A DNA stretch of 64,000 nucleotides from Corynebacterium wankanglinii (GTDB lineage: Bacteria > Actinomycetota > Actinomycetes > Mycobacteriales > Mycobacteriaceae): NCBI GenBank assembly GCA_014490595.1, contig CP061031.1, positions 992,001 through 1,056,000 of the forward strand. Direction: 5' to 3'. Position 1 is the first letter of the stretch, and each line of letters begins with the position of its first letter. The notes beneath the pieces are model-generated. The model made no database searches. It was not told the DNA's origin and saw only the letters and a program-made list of their open reading frames with translations. Below, one piece after another: positions 8,823 to 18,044 of this stretch. The position numbers and the translations under genes were made by a program.

Positions 8823-9525
8823 CACCCACCGCGCGCTGGCCGTGCTGGCGGGGTCGGCGCTTGCGCTGGCGGGTTGCGCACCAGCGGGCCTGCAGAGCAA
8901 CGGCAAAGACCCGGTGGCCATCGGGGTCGACGCCGACGACCCGGAGCAGTTGGTGCTGGGCGAGATTTATAGCCGCGTTCTGCAGCAGCTCGGGCGGCCG
9001 ACGAGCGTGACCGCCACCGACTTCTCCGCCGGGGACACCCTTCGGGTGCTGAAGGAAACCCCGATTGATTTCGTGGTGACGTGCACAGGCAAGCTGGTCG
9101 AGGAGACGGACCCGGCCGCCGCGAAGGCCTTGGGCGGCGAAGCGAAGACGGGTGCGGAGGGGATGTCGGACACGGTTTACGATGCCGCGGTTGCCGCGCT
9201 GCCCGGCAGCGTGCGCACCGTCGACCCCTCCCCGGCGCAGGGCTGCGGGGGCGCGGGAGCACTACCGCAAAACGTCATTCCGCTGTTTTCCGCGTCAGTC
9301 TTCGACCGTGGGGAGATCAACCGCCTGAACTTCATCACCCGCGTCATGTCCACCAAGGCGATCGGGGAGATGGCTGAGGAGGTCGCAGACGGCGCGGACA
9401 TGGAGGACACGCTGGCGGCGTGGATGATGGAGTACGCACACATCGACGTCTACGCCAACGAGCTGGCCGACCCCGATGAGGGCGCCGCGGCGGGGGATTC
9501 CGCGGATAGCGCCGGAGCGCGCTAG
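8815..9525 (+). CDS. Substrate-binding-like lipoprotein
   Basis: A 236-residue predicted lipoprotein. The signal sequence ends in a lipobox LALAGC with Cys near residue 21, so the mature protein should be anchored to the outer face of the membrane. The mature region starts PVAIGVDADDPEQLVLGEIYSRVLQQLG, which resembles the first lobe of OpuC/OsmF-type betaine-binding proteins. At about 215 mature residues it is shorter than full two-lobe binding proteins, and no ABC partner lies next to it. Treat the binding function as a guess. A strong hairpin follows at 9544-9569. Confidence 0.7.
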   Translation: MRNTHRALAVLAGSALALAGCAPAGLQSNGKDPVAIGVDADDPEQLVLGEIYSRVLQQLGRPTSVTATDFSAGDTLRVLKETPIDFVVTCTGKLVEETDPAAAKALGGEAKTGAEGMSDTVYDAAVAALPGSVRTVDPSPAQGCGGAGALPQNVIPLFSASVFDRGEINRLNFITRVMSTKAIGEMAEEVADGADMEDTLAAWMMEYAHIDVYANELADPDEGAAAGDSADSAGAR

Positions 9526-9543
9526 AACCCGCGGACACGAAGA

Positions 9544-9569
9544 AGGGCCCCGGGGTTTCCCGGGGCCCT
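9544..9569. terminator. Bidirectional hairpin between lipoprotein gene and odhA
   Basis: AGGGCCCCGG (9544-9553) pairs perfectly with CCGGGGCCCT (9560-9569) around a six-base loop. It sits between two convergent genes, 18 bases after one stop and 37 bases from the other. There is no T run, so termination would depend on hairpin strength alone. Confidence 0.6.
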
Positions 9570-9606
9570 GGCGCTGTAGCGGGGCGTCCGTCAGGACGTC
9601 GCTAGG

Positions 9607-12600
9607 CTACTTCGCAAACGCGTCCTCGAGCAGCTGCTTCTCTTCCTGCTGGTGCACCTTGGCCACACCGGTTGCGGTGGTGGACTGGGCGCGGCGGGAG
9701 ACCCGAACCATCTCCGGCATGTCCGGGATGAGGGTGCGCAGGTGTTCGTTGTAGAACGGCCACGCGCCCTGGTTTGCTGGCTCGTCCTGGACCCAACGGA
9801 TCTGCTTGGCGTTCGGGTAGTTCTTGAACGCGTCGGACAGGCGGTTGTAGGGGATGGGGTGGAGCATCTCCACGCGGACGATGGCGACGTCGTCGCGGCC
9901 GTCCTCTTCCTTCTTCTTCGCCAGCTCCCAGTAGATCTTGCCGGAGCACAGCAGGATGGTCTCCACCTTGTCGGTGTCGCCGACGACCTTGTTGCCGCGC
10001 TCGACGAAGTTCGGGTCGTCGATGACGGACTGGAAGCGGTCCACCTCGATGAAGTCAGCCGGCTGGGACACAGCCGCCTTGTTGCGCAGCATGGACTTCG
10101 GGGTGAACACGACCAGCGGGCGCTTCATCTCGCCGAGAGCCTGGCGGCGCAGCAGGTGGAAGTGGTTAGCCGGGGTGGACGGCTGGGCGATGGTCATGGA
10201 GCCCTCCGCCACGAGCTGCAGGTAGCGCTCGATGCGGGCGGAGGAGTGGTCCGGGCCCTGGCCCTCGTAGCCGTGCGGCAGCAGCGAGATCAGCGACGAC
10301 AGCTCGCCCCACTTGGTCTCGGAGGAGGACAGGTACTCGTCGATGACGGTCTGGGCGCCGTTGGCGAAGTCGCCGAACTGCGCCTCCCAGGCCACCACGG
10401 CGTCCTTGTTGCCCAGGGTGTAGCCGTACTCGAAGCCCATGCCCGCGTACTCGGTCAGCGCGGAGTTGAACACCTGGAAGTGGCCGCCGCTGCCGTTCTC
10501 CTGCGCGTTGTGGTCCAGCGGGTTGTACGGCTCGGCGTTGTCCGGGTTGTACAGCACCGCGTGGCGCTGGGTGAAGGTGCCGCGCTGAGAGTCCTCGCCG
10601 GCGAGGCGGACAAACTTGCCCTGCTCAGCCAGCGAGCCGAACGCGAGGAGTTCGCCCCAGCCCCAGTCGATGTCGCCCTCGGTGAACGAGCCGCCGCGCT
10701 TCTTCAGCACGGATTTCAGGCGCTTGTTCGGCGTGAAGTCCTCCGGCAGGTTGGCGTACGCGTCGGCGAGGCGCTTGAACTGCTCCTCCGAAATGGAGGT
10801 GTCCAGACCGTGCGTGAGCTTCTGCGAGTCGGTGATGCCGGTCTGCTCGCTCGGCTTGCCCTTTTCCGCCTTGACGTCGGAGAAGACGGAATCCAGCTGG
10901 TCGTGGAAGTCCTGTGCGGCCTTCTCCGCGTCTTCCTCGGTGATGTCGCCGCGGCCGATGAGGTCCTGGGTGTAGCGGGTACGCACGGACGGGTGGGACT
11001 GGATGCGGTCGTACATGACCGGCTGGGTCACCGTCGGGTCGTCCGCCTCGTTGTGGCCGCGCAGGCGGTAGCAAATGAGGTCGATGAAGACGTCTTTGCC
11101 AAACTCGCGACGGTATTCGGTGGCCAGCTGGGCAACCCAAGCGGCTGCCTCCGGGTCGTCGCCGTTGACGTGGAATACCGGGCAGTCGAAGCCCTTGGCC
11201 AGGTCGGTGGCGTAGAAGGAGGAACGGCCGGAATCCGGCGTGGTGGTGAAGCCGATCTGGTTGTTCACCACGATGTGGATGGTGCCGCCGACGGTGTAGC
11301 CCGGCAGGCGGGACAGGTTCAGCGTCTCCTGGACAATGCCCAGGCCGGCAAAGGAGGCGTCGCCATGGAGCATGAGCGGCACGACCGGGTGGTCTTCGCG
11401 GCCCTTCTCAAACTTGATCTGGTCGGCCTTGGCGCGCGCCATACCTACCAGCACCGGGTCGACGGCCTCGAGGTGGGACGGGTTGGCGGCAAGGGAGACC
11501 TTGATCTCGCCGTCGCCGAACATCTGGATGTGCTCGCCCTCGAAGCCGAGGTGGTACTTCACGTCGCCGGAGCCGCCCTGCTGGGCCGCGCGCATGTTGC
11601 CCTCAAACTCGTTGAAGATGGTGGCAACGGGCTTGCCCACGATGTTGAACAAGACGTTGAGGCGGCCGCGGTGCGGCATGCCGATGACGACCTCTTCCAG
11701 GCCCTGGCCCGCGGCGGTGTCGATGATGGCGTCCATCAGCGGGATCAGCGTCTCGGCGCCCTCGAGGGAGAAGCGCTTCTGGCCCAGGTACTTGGTTTGC
11801 AGGAAGTTCTCGAAGGCCTCAGCGGCGTTGAGCTTCTGCAGAATGTACTTCTGTTCGGGGCCGGTCGGCTTGGGCATTCCGGCCTCGACGCGGTCGCGCA
11901 GCCACTCGCGCTCGTCGCGATCCATGATGTGGGAGTACTCGGTACCCACCTTCAGGGTGTAGGCGGCGCGCAGGCGCGACATCACCTCGCGCAGCGTCAT
12001 CTGCTCCTTGCCGCCGAAGCCGCCGACGTGGAACACGCGGTCCAGGTCCCACAAGGTCAGCCCGTGGGTTTCCATGAGCAGATCGCGGGAATCCGGCTTC
12101 GCCAGGCCCGGCTGGTGCCAGTGCAGCGGGTTGGTGTCGGCGATGAGGTGGCCGCGGGAGCGGTACGCCTCGATGAGCTGCATGACGCGGGTGTCTTTGT
12201 TGATGCCGGTGTTCGGCTCGTCCTGCGCCCAACGCAGCGGAGAGAACGGGATCTCCAGGGAGCGGAAGATTTCGTCCCAGAACTTGTCGTCGATGAGTAG
12301 CTGGGAGATGTCGCGCAGGAACTCGCCGGACTCCGCGCCCTGGATCACCCGGTGATCGTACGTGGAGGTCAGGGTGACCAGCTTGCCCACGCCCAGTTCG
12401 GCGAGGCGGTCCTCGGAAGCACCGGCGAACTCGGCCGGGTAGTCCATCGCGCCGACACCGACGATGGTGCCCTGGCCCTTGGTCAGGCGGGGGATGGAGT
12501 GACGGGTGCCGATGCCGCCCGGGTTGGTCAGCTGGATGGTCACGCCGGAGAAGTCGTCCATTGTGAGCTTGCCGTCGCGGGCGCGCGCCACAATGTCTTC

Positions 12601-13341
12601 GTACGCGGAAACGAACTCGGCAAAAGTCTTGGTCTCGCACTCCTTGATCGCGGCGACGACCAGGGACCGGGAACCGTTCTTGCCAGGCAGGTCGATGGCG
12701 AGGCCGAGGTTGATGTGCTCCGGCTGCACCGCGAAGGACTTGTTGCCGTCCTCCTTGTAGTTCTTGTTCATGTCCGGGTGCAGCTTCGTGGCCTGGACAA
12801 TCGCGTAGCCGAGGATGTGGGTGAAGGAGACCTTGCCGCCGCGGGTGCGCTTGAGGTGGTCGTTGATCAGCGCGCGGTTTTCAAACATGAGCTTGACCGG
12901 CATGTCGCGCACGGTGGTGGCGGTGGGCACCTCAAGGGACTCGTTCATGTTCTTGGCGATGGCCTTGAACGCGCCCTTGAGCTGGACCTCGCCCGGCTCG
13001 GTCTCCACTTGGGCGATCTTGTCCAGCGGGGAGGACTTCGCGGGGGCGGTGGAGCGCTTCGGCTTAGCGTCGACCTTCGCTGCGGCCTCGTCGACCTTGG
13101 TCTCGCGGCCGTCCTGGCTTGGTGCGCCGGTCGTGCGGGCGACCTTGGGGTCGGTCTTCGGAGTGCTTGCGCCCTCGTCGGAAGGGGTGACGGTGGGGGT
13201 GCCCTTCGCGGTCTTCGGAGCGCCCTTGTTCTCAAAAAGCTCGCGCCATTCGGCGTCCACCGAATTCGGGTCGTCCTTGTACTGCTGGAACATCTCGTCA
13301 ACCAGCCAGCTGTTCTGGCCGAACGTGTTTTCGCTGCTCAC
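9607..13341 (-). CDS. odhA: 2-oxoglutarate dehydrogenase E1 with fused E2 domain (OdhA/Kgd)
   Basis: A 1244-residue protein with the mycolata-specific domain order. A short N-terminal E1 helper (QNSWLVDEMFQQYKDDP) is followed by a Pro/Ala/Lys linker. Then comes an E2-type succinyltransferase core (residues about 100-340, with TYDHRVIQGAESGEFL). The thiamine-dependent E1 dehydrogenase follows (residues about 370-1244, with GMPHRGRLNVL, HGDASFAGLGIV and GHNEADDP). The lipoyl domain is absent, as in C. glutamicum, where AceF supplies it. The protein converts 2-oxoglutarate toward succinyl-CoA, and in C. glutamicum it is inhibited by OdhI. The start is GTG at 13341, with AGGAAGG about 15 bases upstream. 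Confidence 0.95.
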   Translation of the reverse strand: MSSENTFGQNSWLVDEMFQQYKDDPNSVDAEWRELFENKGAPKTAKGTPTVTPSDEGASTPKTDPKVARTTGAPSQDGRETKVDEAAAKVDAKPKRSTAPAKSSPLDKIAQVETEPGEVQLKGAFKAIAKNMNESLEVPTATTVRDMPVKLMFENRALINDHLKRTRGGKVSFTHILGYAIVQATKLHPDMNKNYKEDGNKSFAVQPEHINLGLAIDLPGKNGSRSLVVAAIKECETKTFAEFVSAYEDIVARARDGKLTMDDFSGVTIQLTNPGGIGTRHSIPRLTKGQGTIVGVGAMDYPAEFAGASEDRLAELGVGKLVTLTSTYDHRVIQGAESGEFLRDISQLLIDDKFWDEIFRSLEIPFSPLRWAQDEPNTGINKDTRVMQLIEAYRSRGHLIADTNPLHWHQPGLAKPDSRDLLMETHGLTLWDLDRVFHVGGFGGKEQMTLREVMSRLRAAYTLKVGTEYSHIMDRDEREWLRDRVEAGMPKPTGPEQKYILQKLNAAEAFENFLQTKYLGQKRFSLEGAETLIPLMDAIIDTAAGQGLEEVVIGMPHRGRLNVLFNIVGKPVATIFNEFEGNMRAAQQGGSGDVKYHLGFEGEHIQMFGDGEIKVSLAANPSHLEAVDPVLVGMARAKADQIKFEKGREDHPVVPLMLHGDASFAGLGIVQETLNLSRLPGYTVGGTIHIVVNNQIGFTTTPDSGRSSFYATDLAKGFDCPVFHVNGDDPEAAAWVAQLATEYRREFGKDVFIDLICYRLRGHNEADDPTVTQPVMYDRIQSHPSVRTRYTQDLIGRGDITEEDAEKAAQDFHDQLDSVFSDVKAEKGKPSEQTGITDSQKLTHGLDTSISEEQFKRLADAYANLPEDFTPNKRLKSVLKKRGGSFTEGDIDWGWGELLAFGSLAEQGKFVRLAGEDSQRGTFTQRHAVLYNPDNAEPYNPLDHNAQENGSGGHFQVFNSALTEYAGMGFEYGYTLGNKDAVVAWEAQFGDFANGAQTVIDEYLSSSETKWGELSSLISLLPHGYEGQGPDHSSARIERYLQLVAEGSMTIAQPSTPANHFHLLRRQALGEMKRPLVVFTPKSMLRNKAAVSQPADFIEVDRFQSVIDDPNFVERGNKVVGDTDKVETILLCSGKIYWELAKKKEEDGRDDVAIVRVEMLHPIPYNRLSDAFKNYPNAKQIRWVQDEPANQGAWPFYNEHLRTLIPDMPEMVRVSRRAQSTTATGVAKVHQQEEKQLLEDAFAK

Positions 13342-13464
13342 GGCAGGTTCTCGCCTTCCTTCTACATTGATTTCGCGGAACGTCTCTTTGACTGTAATCG
13401 TCGGCGCTGGTAACGCGCTAACTTGGGTTGTTCCACTCCACGGGGTCCCCGTGATTCACCCCCG

Positions 13465-16400
13465 TTATCGGTTGGCAGTCCACATATGGGCATACCTTCC
13501 GCCTGCGGAGATGAGGGACTCGTGGCAGCCGTCTTCTATGATACGTCCTTCATCCACGACGAGTATGCGGTCTGCGCGCGCTGCCGTCGCCAGCCGGTGC
13601 GCCACCACCACGGAGGTGCGTCCAACCATGGCGCGGTCGGAGGCGTCCAGCACCGCGCGTTCGGTGGCGGGGTCGAGGGTGGCCGTGGCTTCGTCGAGAA
13701 GCAGCACGCTCGGCTCGAGCATCTCGGCGCGGGCGAGTGCGATGATCTGCCTCTGTCCGGAGCTCAAGCCGCGCCCGCGCTCGCCCACGCGGGCGTTGAA
13801 CCCGCCGGGGATAGTGGCGATTACGCCGAGCGCGCCGATGCGTTCCACCGCCGCTTGCACCTGCGCGTCGGTGGCGCCTGGTGTGCCGTAGGCGATGTTG
13901 TCGGCGACGGTGCCGGGGAAGAGGTAGGACTCCTGCGGCACCTGCGCGAGTGCCCGGCGCCACTGCGCGAGGGGGAACTCGGCGATGTTCGTCCCCGAGG
14001 CGCGCACTTCGCCTTCCACAGGGTCGTAAAAGCGGGCCAAAAGCTTCACGACGGTCGACTTGCCCGCCCCGGTCGGACCCACCAGCGCGACGGTGGAGCC
14101 CGGCTCGAGGACGAGGTCCATGTCGGCGACGACGGGGGAATCGGGGGAGTAGCCGAAGGTGACGTCGATAAGCGAAAGCTCGCCGGCGGCCGCCTCGGAG
14201 GCACCGGCGCGGGTGCCGGTGTCGGGGACGGTGGTGCGCTCGGCCAGCAGCTCGCGGATGCGGTCGAAGCTGACGGTGGCCTGCTGCCAGGAGTCGAAGA
14301 TTTGCCCGAGCTGCTGGATGGGGCCGTAGAGCTGGCCCAGGTACATGGTGAAGGCAACGAGCACGCCGACGGACAGGGTGCCGTCTGTGACGCGGGAGGC
14401 GCCGACGCCGATGATCACCGCCGTCATCACCTGAGAGACGAATTGCATGCCGGGGAAGTACAGGCCCACCAGGCGTGCGGAGCGCATGCGCAGGCGGCGG
14501 TACGTGTCGCTCATGTCGGTGAACCGAGACTCGAAGTGGGCCTGCGCGAGATGGGTCTGGGTGACGCGGATGCCGCCGATGAGTTCCGCAAATTCGCCGT
14601 TGACGGCGGAGATCTGCGCGCGGGCCTCCGCGTAGAAACGTTTGGAAAAGTGCCGGAACACCCACGTTGCCGCAACGATGACAGGCACCGCGGCGAAAGC
14701 GACAAGCGCGAGCTCGCCGTCGGTGGCCACCAGCATGACGGTCACGCCCGCGAGGGAGCCGACCGCGACGATGGCCTGGGCGAGACCCGTTTGCAGGAAG
14801 CTGGAGAGCGTATCGATGTCGGTGGTCATGCGCGTCATGATCTTGCCGGACAACCGCGACTCGAAGTATCTCAGACCCAGCTGCTGCAGGTGCGCGTAGG
14901 AGCGCAGGCGCAGCCCGTAGAGCAGCCGCTCGCCGGAGCGGGAAGACAGCACGGTCATGGCGGCCATGGACGCCCACGCCACAACCACCACGGCCAGGGC
15001 GATGAGACCGGTGCGGACCAGGCTGGCCTGGTCCGATTGCGCGATACCGCGGTCCACGGCGGCACGCACCAGGGTGGGGAACGCAAGGTCCGCCACCACG
15101 CCCACCACCAGCAGCGCGACCGTGCCGGCGATGAGCCAGCGCACCGCGCGGAACAGGTCGCGCACGTGGAACGCGCTCGACGGGGTGCGCAGCTGCTTCA
15201 GGCGGTCTTCGCTCAGCCCCGGTTGCTCCGTGGCGGCGGGGAGCCTGTCCACGCGCGCGAGCAACTCCGGGGTGGCGTTGACCGTGGACGCGCGCCCGGA
15301 GGTGGGCACGATCACCCGCTCTTGCGCCGGCGCGGTCACCTCGGGCCACAGGTCCGCCTGTGCCGGGGCTGCGGGGAGCTCCGCGGGCGCATCCGCGGAC
15401 ATGGTCGCGCGGTACTCGCCGCTCGCTGTCACCTCGTCGCGGGGGCCATGTTTCACGACGGCTCCGCCACGCACCACGGCCACCGTATCCGCGTGGTCCA
15501 CGGTGGATTGCCGGTGCGCGACGGTCAGCACCGCGATGTCGGCCAGCGCCTCGCGCAGGTTGGCCAGGATCTGGGATTCGGTGACGGCGTCGATGGCGCT
15601 TGTCGCGTCGTCAAGCACGAGCACCTTGGGCCGCGCCATGAGCGCGCGGGCGAGTGCGATGCGCTGGCGTTGACCGCCGGACAGCGTCAGGCCGCGCTCG
15701 CCGACCTCGGTGTCGTAGCCGGCCGGCAACCGTTGGATGAACTCGTCGGCGCAGGCCAGACGAGCCGCCTCGCGCACCGCCGCGTCGAGCTCCCCGGGTG
15801 GCAGGGACGAGCCCATGGCGATGTTGTCCCGCACGGAGGAGGAGAACAAAAACGCGTCGTCGAAGACACAGACAACGTGTTCGCGAAGGGCGTGGACGCC
15901 TGGGGCGCCGCCGAGGAGCGTGACGCTGCCCGTGTCCGGCTCGTAGAAGCCGCCGGCGAGCTGCACCGCCATCGTTTTGCCCGCCCCCGGCGGGCCGACC
16001 AGCGCGACCGTCTCGCCCGGCCGGACGGTCAAGGAAAAGCCGTCGAGGACGAGGTTGCCGCCGGAGGAAAAAGAGACGTCGTTGAAGCGCAGGCCCACCG
16101 GGCCGGTGGGCGCCGGCGCAGGGGAGCCGGCAACCTCTGGGGCGAGTTTGAGCACCTCGTCCAAGCGGTCGAAGGAACTCATGCCCATCTGCAGGCGCAC
16201 GTACTGGTTAGTCAGCATGGAAAGCGTCGACGTCATAGAGGTCAGGTACGCGGTAAACGCCACGAACTGGCCGATGGTGATTTGCCCGCGGATAGCCAGC
16301 GTGCCGCCGGCGATGATGGTCACCACCAGCGCCACCTTCGGCAGCTGAGAAAGCACCGGTTGGAATCGCGCGGTGAGCTTCGCGGCGCGCATCTTCACCG

Positions 16401-16980
16401 CGTACAGGTAGCGGCCGAGGTGATCCAACTGGTCGATCTCGCGCTGTTCTTGGCCGAACGCCTTGACCACCCGCACCCCGGAGACGGTTTGCTCCACGTG
16501 CTCCGCCAGCTCTGCGGTGGCATGCTGGTTCACCCACGTCGCCGCGTACAGCGTCTTGCGGGAGCGGTTGGCCTCCCACAGGATCAGCGGCAGCAGCGCC
16601 AGGGACATCACCGTCAGTGGCACGTCCATGCTCACCATCACCGCAAGGGTGGCTATTAGCTGCACCACCCGTGTGAGCAGCATGGGCAGGTTGGACAGCA
16701 CCATCTGGTACTGGTTGAGGTCCGAGATGGAGCGGGAGACGATCTGGCCGGTGACAATCTCGTCTTGGCCTGGACCGTCCAGCCGGTGCAGGGTGCGCAG
16801 AATCTCTGTGCGCAGCCAGTGCTGCGAGGTGGTGCCGAGCCGCCCGGCTGTCACGCGGCGGATGAAGCTCAGCGCGTAGGTGGCCGCAGCGACCGCGACC
16901 ATCCACCACGCAATCGAACTCACCGACCCCTCGGCGTTGCCGGTGGCGACGTCCACCGCACGGCCGGTCAGCGCCGGCAC
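13465..16980 (-). CDS. Fused-halves ABC exporter (TMD-NBD-TMD-NBD)
   Basis: At least 1171 residues with two exporter half-transporters in one chain. NBD1 has Walker A GPPGAGKT and LSGGQRQR, but the catalytic Walker B Glu is Asp (VLVLDDATSAID) and the Q-loop Gln is missing (VCVFDDAFLF). NBD2 has GPTGAGKST, VPQESYLF and VLLLDEATATLD but LSSGQ for LSGGQ. This is the degenerate/consensus pairing of heterodimeric multidrug or lipid exporters. The coordinate uses GTG at 16980, the only standard start. The first membrane helix continues upstream in frame to about 17075 without any ATG, GTG or TTG, so the true start is probably an ATT or CTG near 17067-17076. Substrate unknown. Confidence 0.85.
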   Translation of the reverse strand: MPALTGRAVDVATGNAEGSVSSIAWWMVAVAAATYALSFIRRVTAGRLGTTSQHWLRTEILRTLHRLDGPGQDEIVTGQIVSRSISDLNQYQMVLSNLPMLLTRVVQLIATLAVMVSMDVPLTVMSLALLPLILWEANRSRKTLYAATWVNQHATAELAEHVEQTVSGVRVVKAFGQEQREIDQLDHLGRYLYAVKMRAAKLTARFQPVLSQLPKVALVVTIIAGGTLAIRGQITIGQFVAFTAYLTSMTSTLSMLTNQYVRLQMGMSSFDRLDEVLKLAPEVAGSPAPAPTGPVGLRFNDVSFSSGGNLVLDGFSLTVRPGETVALVGPPGAGKTMAVQLAGGFYEPDTGSVTLLGGAPGVHALREHVVCVFDDAFLFSSSVRDNIAMGSSLPPGELDAAVREAARLACADEFIQRLPAGYDTEVGERGLTLSGGQRQRIALARALMARPKVLVLDDATSAIDAVTESQILANLREALADIAVLTVAHRQSTVDHADTVAVVRGGAVVKHGPRDEVTASGEYRATMSADAPAELPAAPAQADLWPEVTAPAQERVIVPTSGRASTVNATPELLARVDRLPAATEQPGLSEDRLKQLRTPSSAFHVRDLFRAVRWLIAGTVALLVVGVVADLAFPTLVRAAVDRGIAQSDQASLVRTGLIALAVVVVAWASMAAMTVLSSRSGERLLYGLRLRSYAHLQQLGLRYFESRLSGKIMTRMTTDIDTLSSFLQTGLAQAIVAVGSLAGVTVMLVATDGELALVAFAAVPVIVAATWVFRHFSKRFYAEARAQISAVNGEFAELIGGIRVTQTHLAQAHFESRFTDMSDTYRRLRMRSARLVGLYFPGMQFVSQVMTAVIIGVGASRVTDGTLSVGVLVAFTMYLGQLYGPIQQLGQIFDSWQQATVSFDRIRELLAERTTVPDTGTRAGASEAAAGELSLIDVTFGYSPDSPVVADMDLVLEPGSTVALVGPTGAGKSTVVKLLARFYDPVEGEVRASGTNIAEFPLAQWRRALAQVPQESYLFPGTVADNIAYGTPGATDAQVQAAVERIGALGVIATIPGGFNARVGERGRGLSSGQRQIIALARAEMLEPSVLLLDEATATLDPATERAVLDASDRAMVGRTSVVVAHRLATAARADRILVVDEGRIIEDGCHESLISAGGRYAHMWTANR

Positions 16981-17071
16981 GGCTACCTGGAATACTGCGG
17001 CAAGCGCCGCCGCGATAAACGCTGCCGCCGCCGGTGCGCGGTTCGCGGCGAGGGATCGGGTGAGCAGGGAG

Positions 17072-17953
17072 TTAATTGTCGCTGCCGCCCTTGTCGCCGT
17101 CTTTATCCCCGTCCTTGAACACGCCGAGGATCCAGGCCGCGAACTCCTTCGGGTTCAGGCTCAGGCCCTTGCCGTCTTCGTCCTCGCCGTCCGGCTCCGG
17201 CAGCGGGGTAGCAAACCCCGCCGGTACCGCGCCCAAGCCCGACTGGACGTTGTCGATCACGCCGTCGGCAAGTTTACGGTTCGCGGTGGTGCCGGCGACG
17301 GCACCGATGCCCAGCGGCATGAGCTTGCCCAGCCAGGCACGGCGAAGGCTCTTCTGCATGGAGCGCATCGCGACGCGCTGCAACACGTTGTTGGTGTTGG
17401 CCAGCGTGGGGCCGGAGAACTTCGCCAGGGTGGATTTGCCGGGGATCTTGCCTGCGTCGTCGCCCAGCATCGCGTCCACAATCGCCAGCCCCTTCGAGCC
17501 CATCAGCAGCGACAGCACGAGCGCGCGGCGGCGCTCCGGGTCGGAGACGTCCTCGCCGCGCAGGTACGCCGACGCCACGGCGTAGAACGCCGCGAGATCC
17601 AAAAACAGCACGGATTCCCCGGCCACCGCGGCAGCACCGGTGATCAGGCCGATGCCCGGCACAGCGGCGGTTGCGCCCACACCCGCACCGGTGCCGGTGA
17701 CGGTGTTTTTCAGGTGCTTATCCATGATCTGCTGGATCTCGGCGGGGGACGCGTCGGGATTCTGGCGGCGCAGCCAGTTCACATAGGTGCGGATAGTGGA
17801 GGTCTGCAGCTGCACCGCTTTATCCACGGCGTTGATGAACGCGTGGCCCAGCGGGCCAGCGTCCTTTTCCAGCTGCGACGGGTCTTCGCGCAGCGCCTGC
17901 TCGATCTCTCGGCGGACCGCGAGATCCTGGTCTTTCTTCTTCTTGCCAAACAT
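17072..17953 (-). CDS. EcsC/DUF697-like membrane-associated protein
   Basis: A 293-residue protein starting MFGKKKKD. A soluble helical N-terminus (AVDKAVQLQTSTIRTYVNWLRRQNP) is followed by a Gly/Ala-rich hydrophobic stretch (TGTGAGVGATAAVPGIGLITGAAA, residues about 98-121) and a second one near residue 125-145. The rest is a helical tail ending in an Asp/Lys/Gly-rich run. This looks like the EcsC or DUF697 families, but I cannot choose between them. Its stop codon lies inside the probable start region of the ABC exporter, so the two are likely an operon. Confidence 0.65.
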   Translation of the reverse strand: MFGKKKKDQDLAVRREIEQALREDPSQLEKDAGPLGHAFINAVDKAVQLQTSTIRTYVNWLRRQNPDASPAEIQQIMDKHLKNTVTGTGAGVGATAAVPGIGLITGAAAVAGESVLFLDLAAFYAVASAYLRGEDVSDPERRRALVLSLLMGSKGLAIVDAMLGDDAGKIPGKSTLAKFSGPTLANTNNVLQRVAMRSMQKSLRRAWLGKLMPLGIGAVAGTTANRKLADGVIDNVQSGLGAVPAGFATPLPEPDGEDEDGKGLSLNPKEFAAWILGVFKDGDKDGDKGGSDN

Positions 17954-18044
17954 GGTTGCCACTTTCGCTAACACAATTCGTCGATGTTTTTTACGCCGGT
18001 TCAGCATAGTTGGGTCGCGCGCTCATCCGTCTACGCTGGGTGCC

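Noticed and set aside
9652-12300. Very long plus-strand frame (882 codons) opposite odhA
   Set aside because: It is the antisense shadow of a GC-rich gene. Its composition is Val/Leu/Gly/His/Arg-heavy without domains, and the minus-strand frame is an unmistakable OdhA.
13423-16659. 1078-codon plus-strand frame opposite the ABC exporter
   Set aside because: Same effect: a His/Gly/Arg/Asp-rich shadow with no motif, while the minus strand carries complete ABC motifs.
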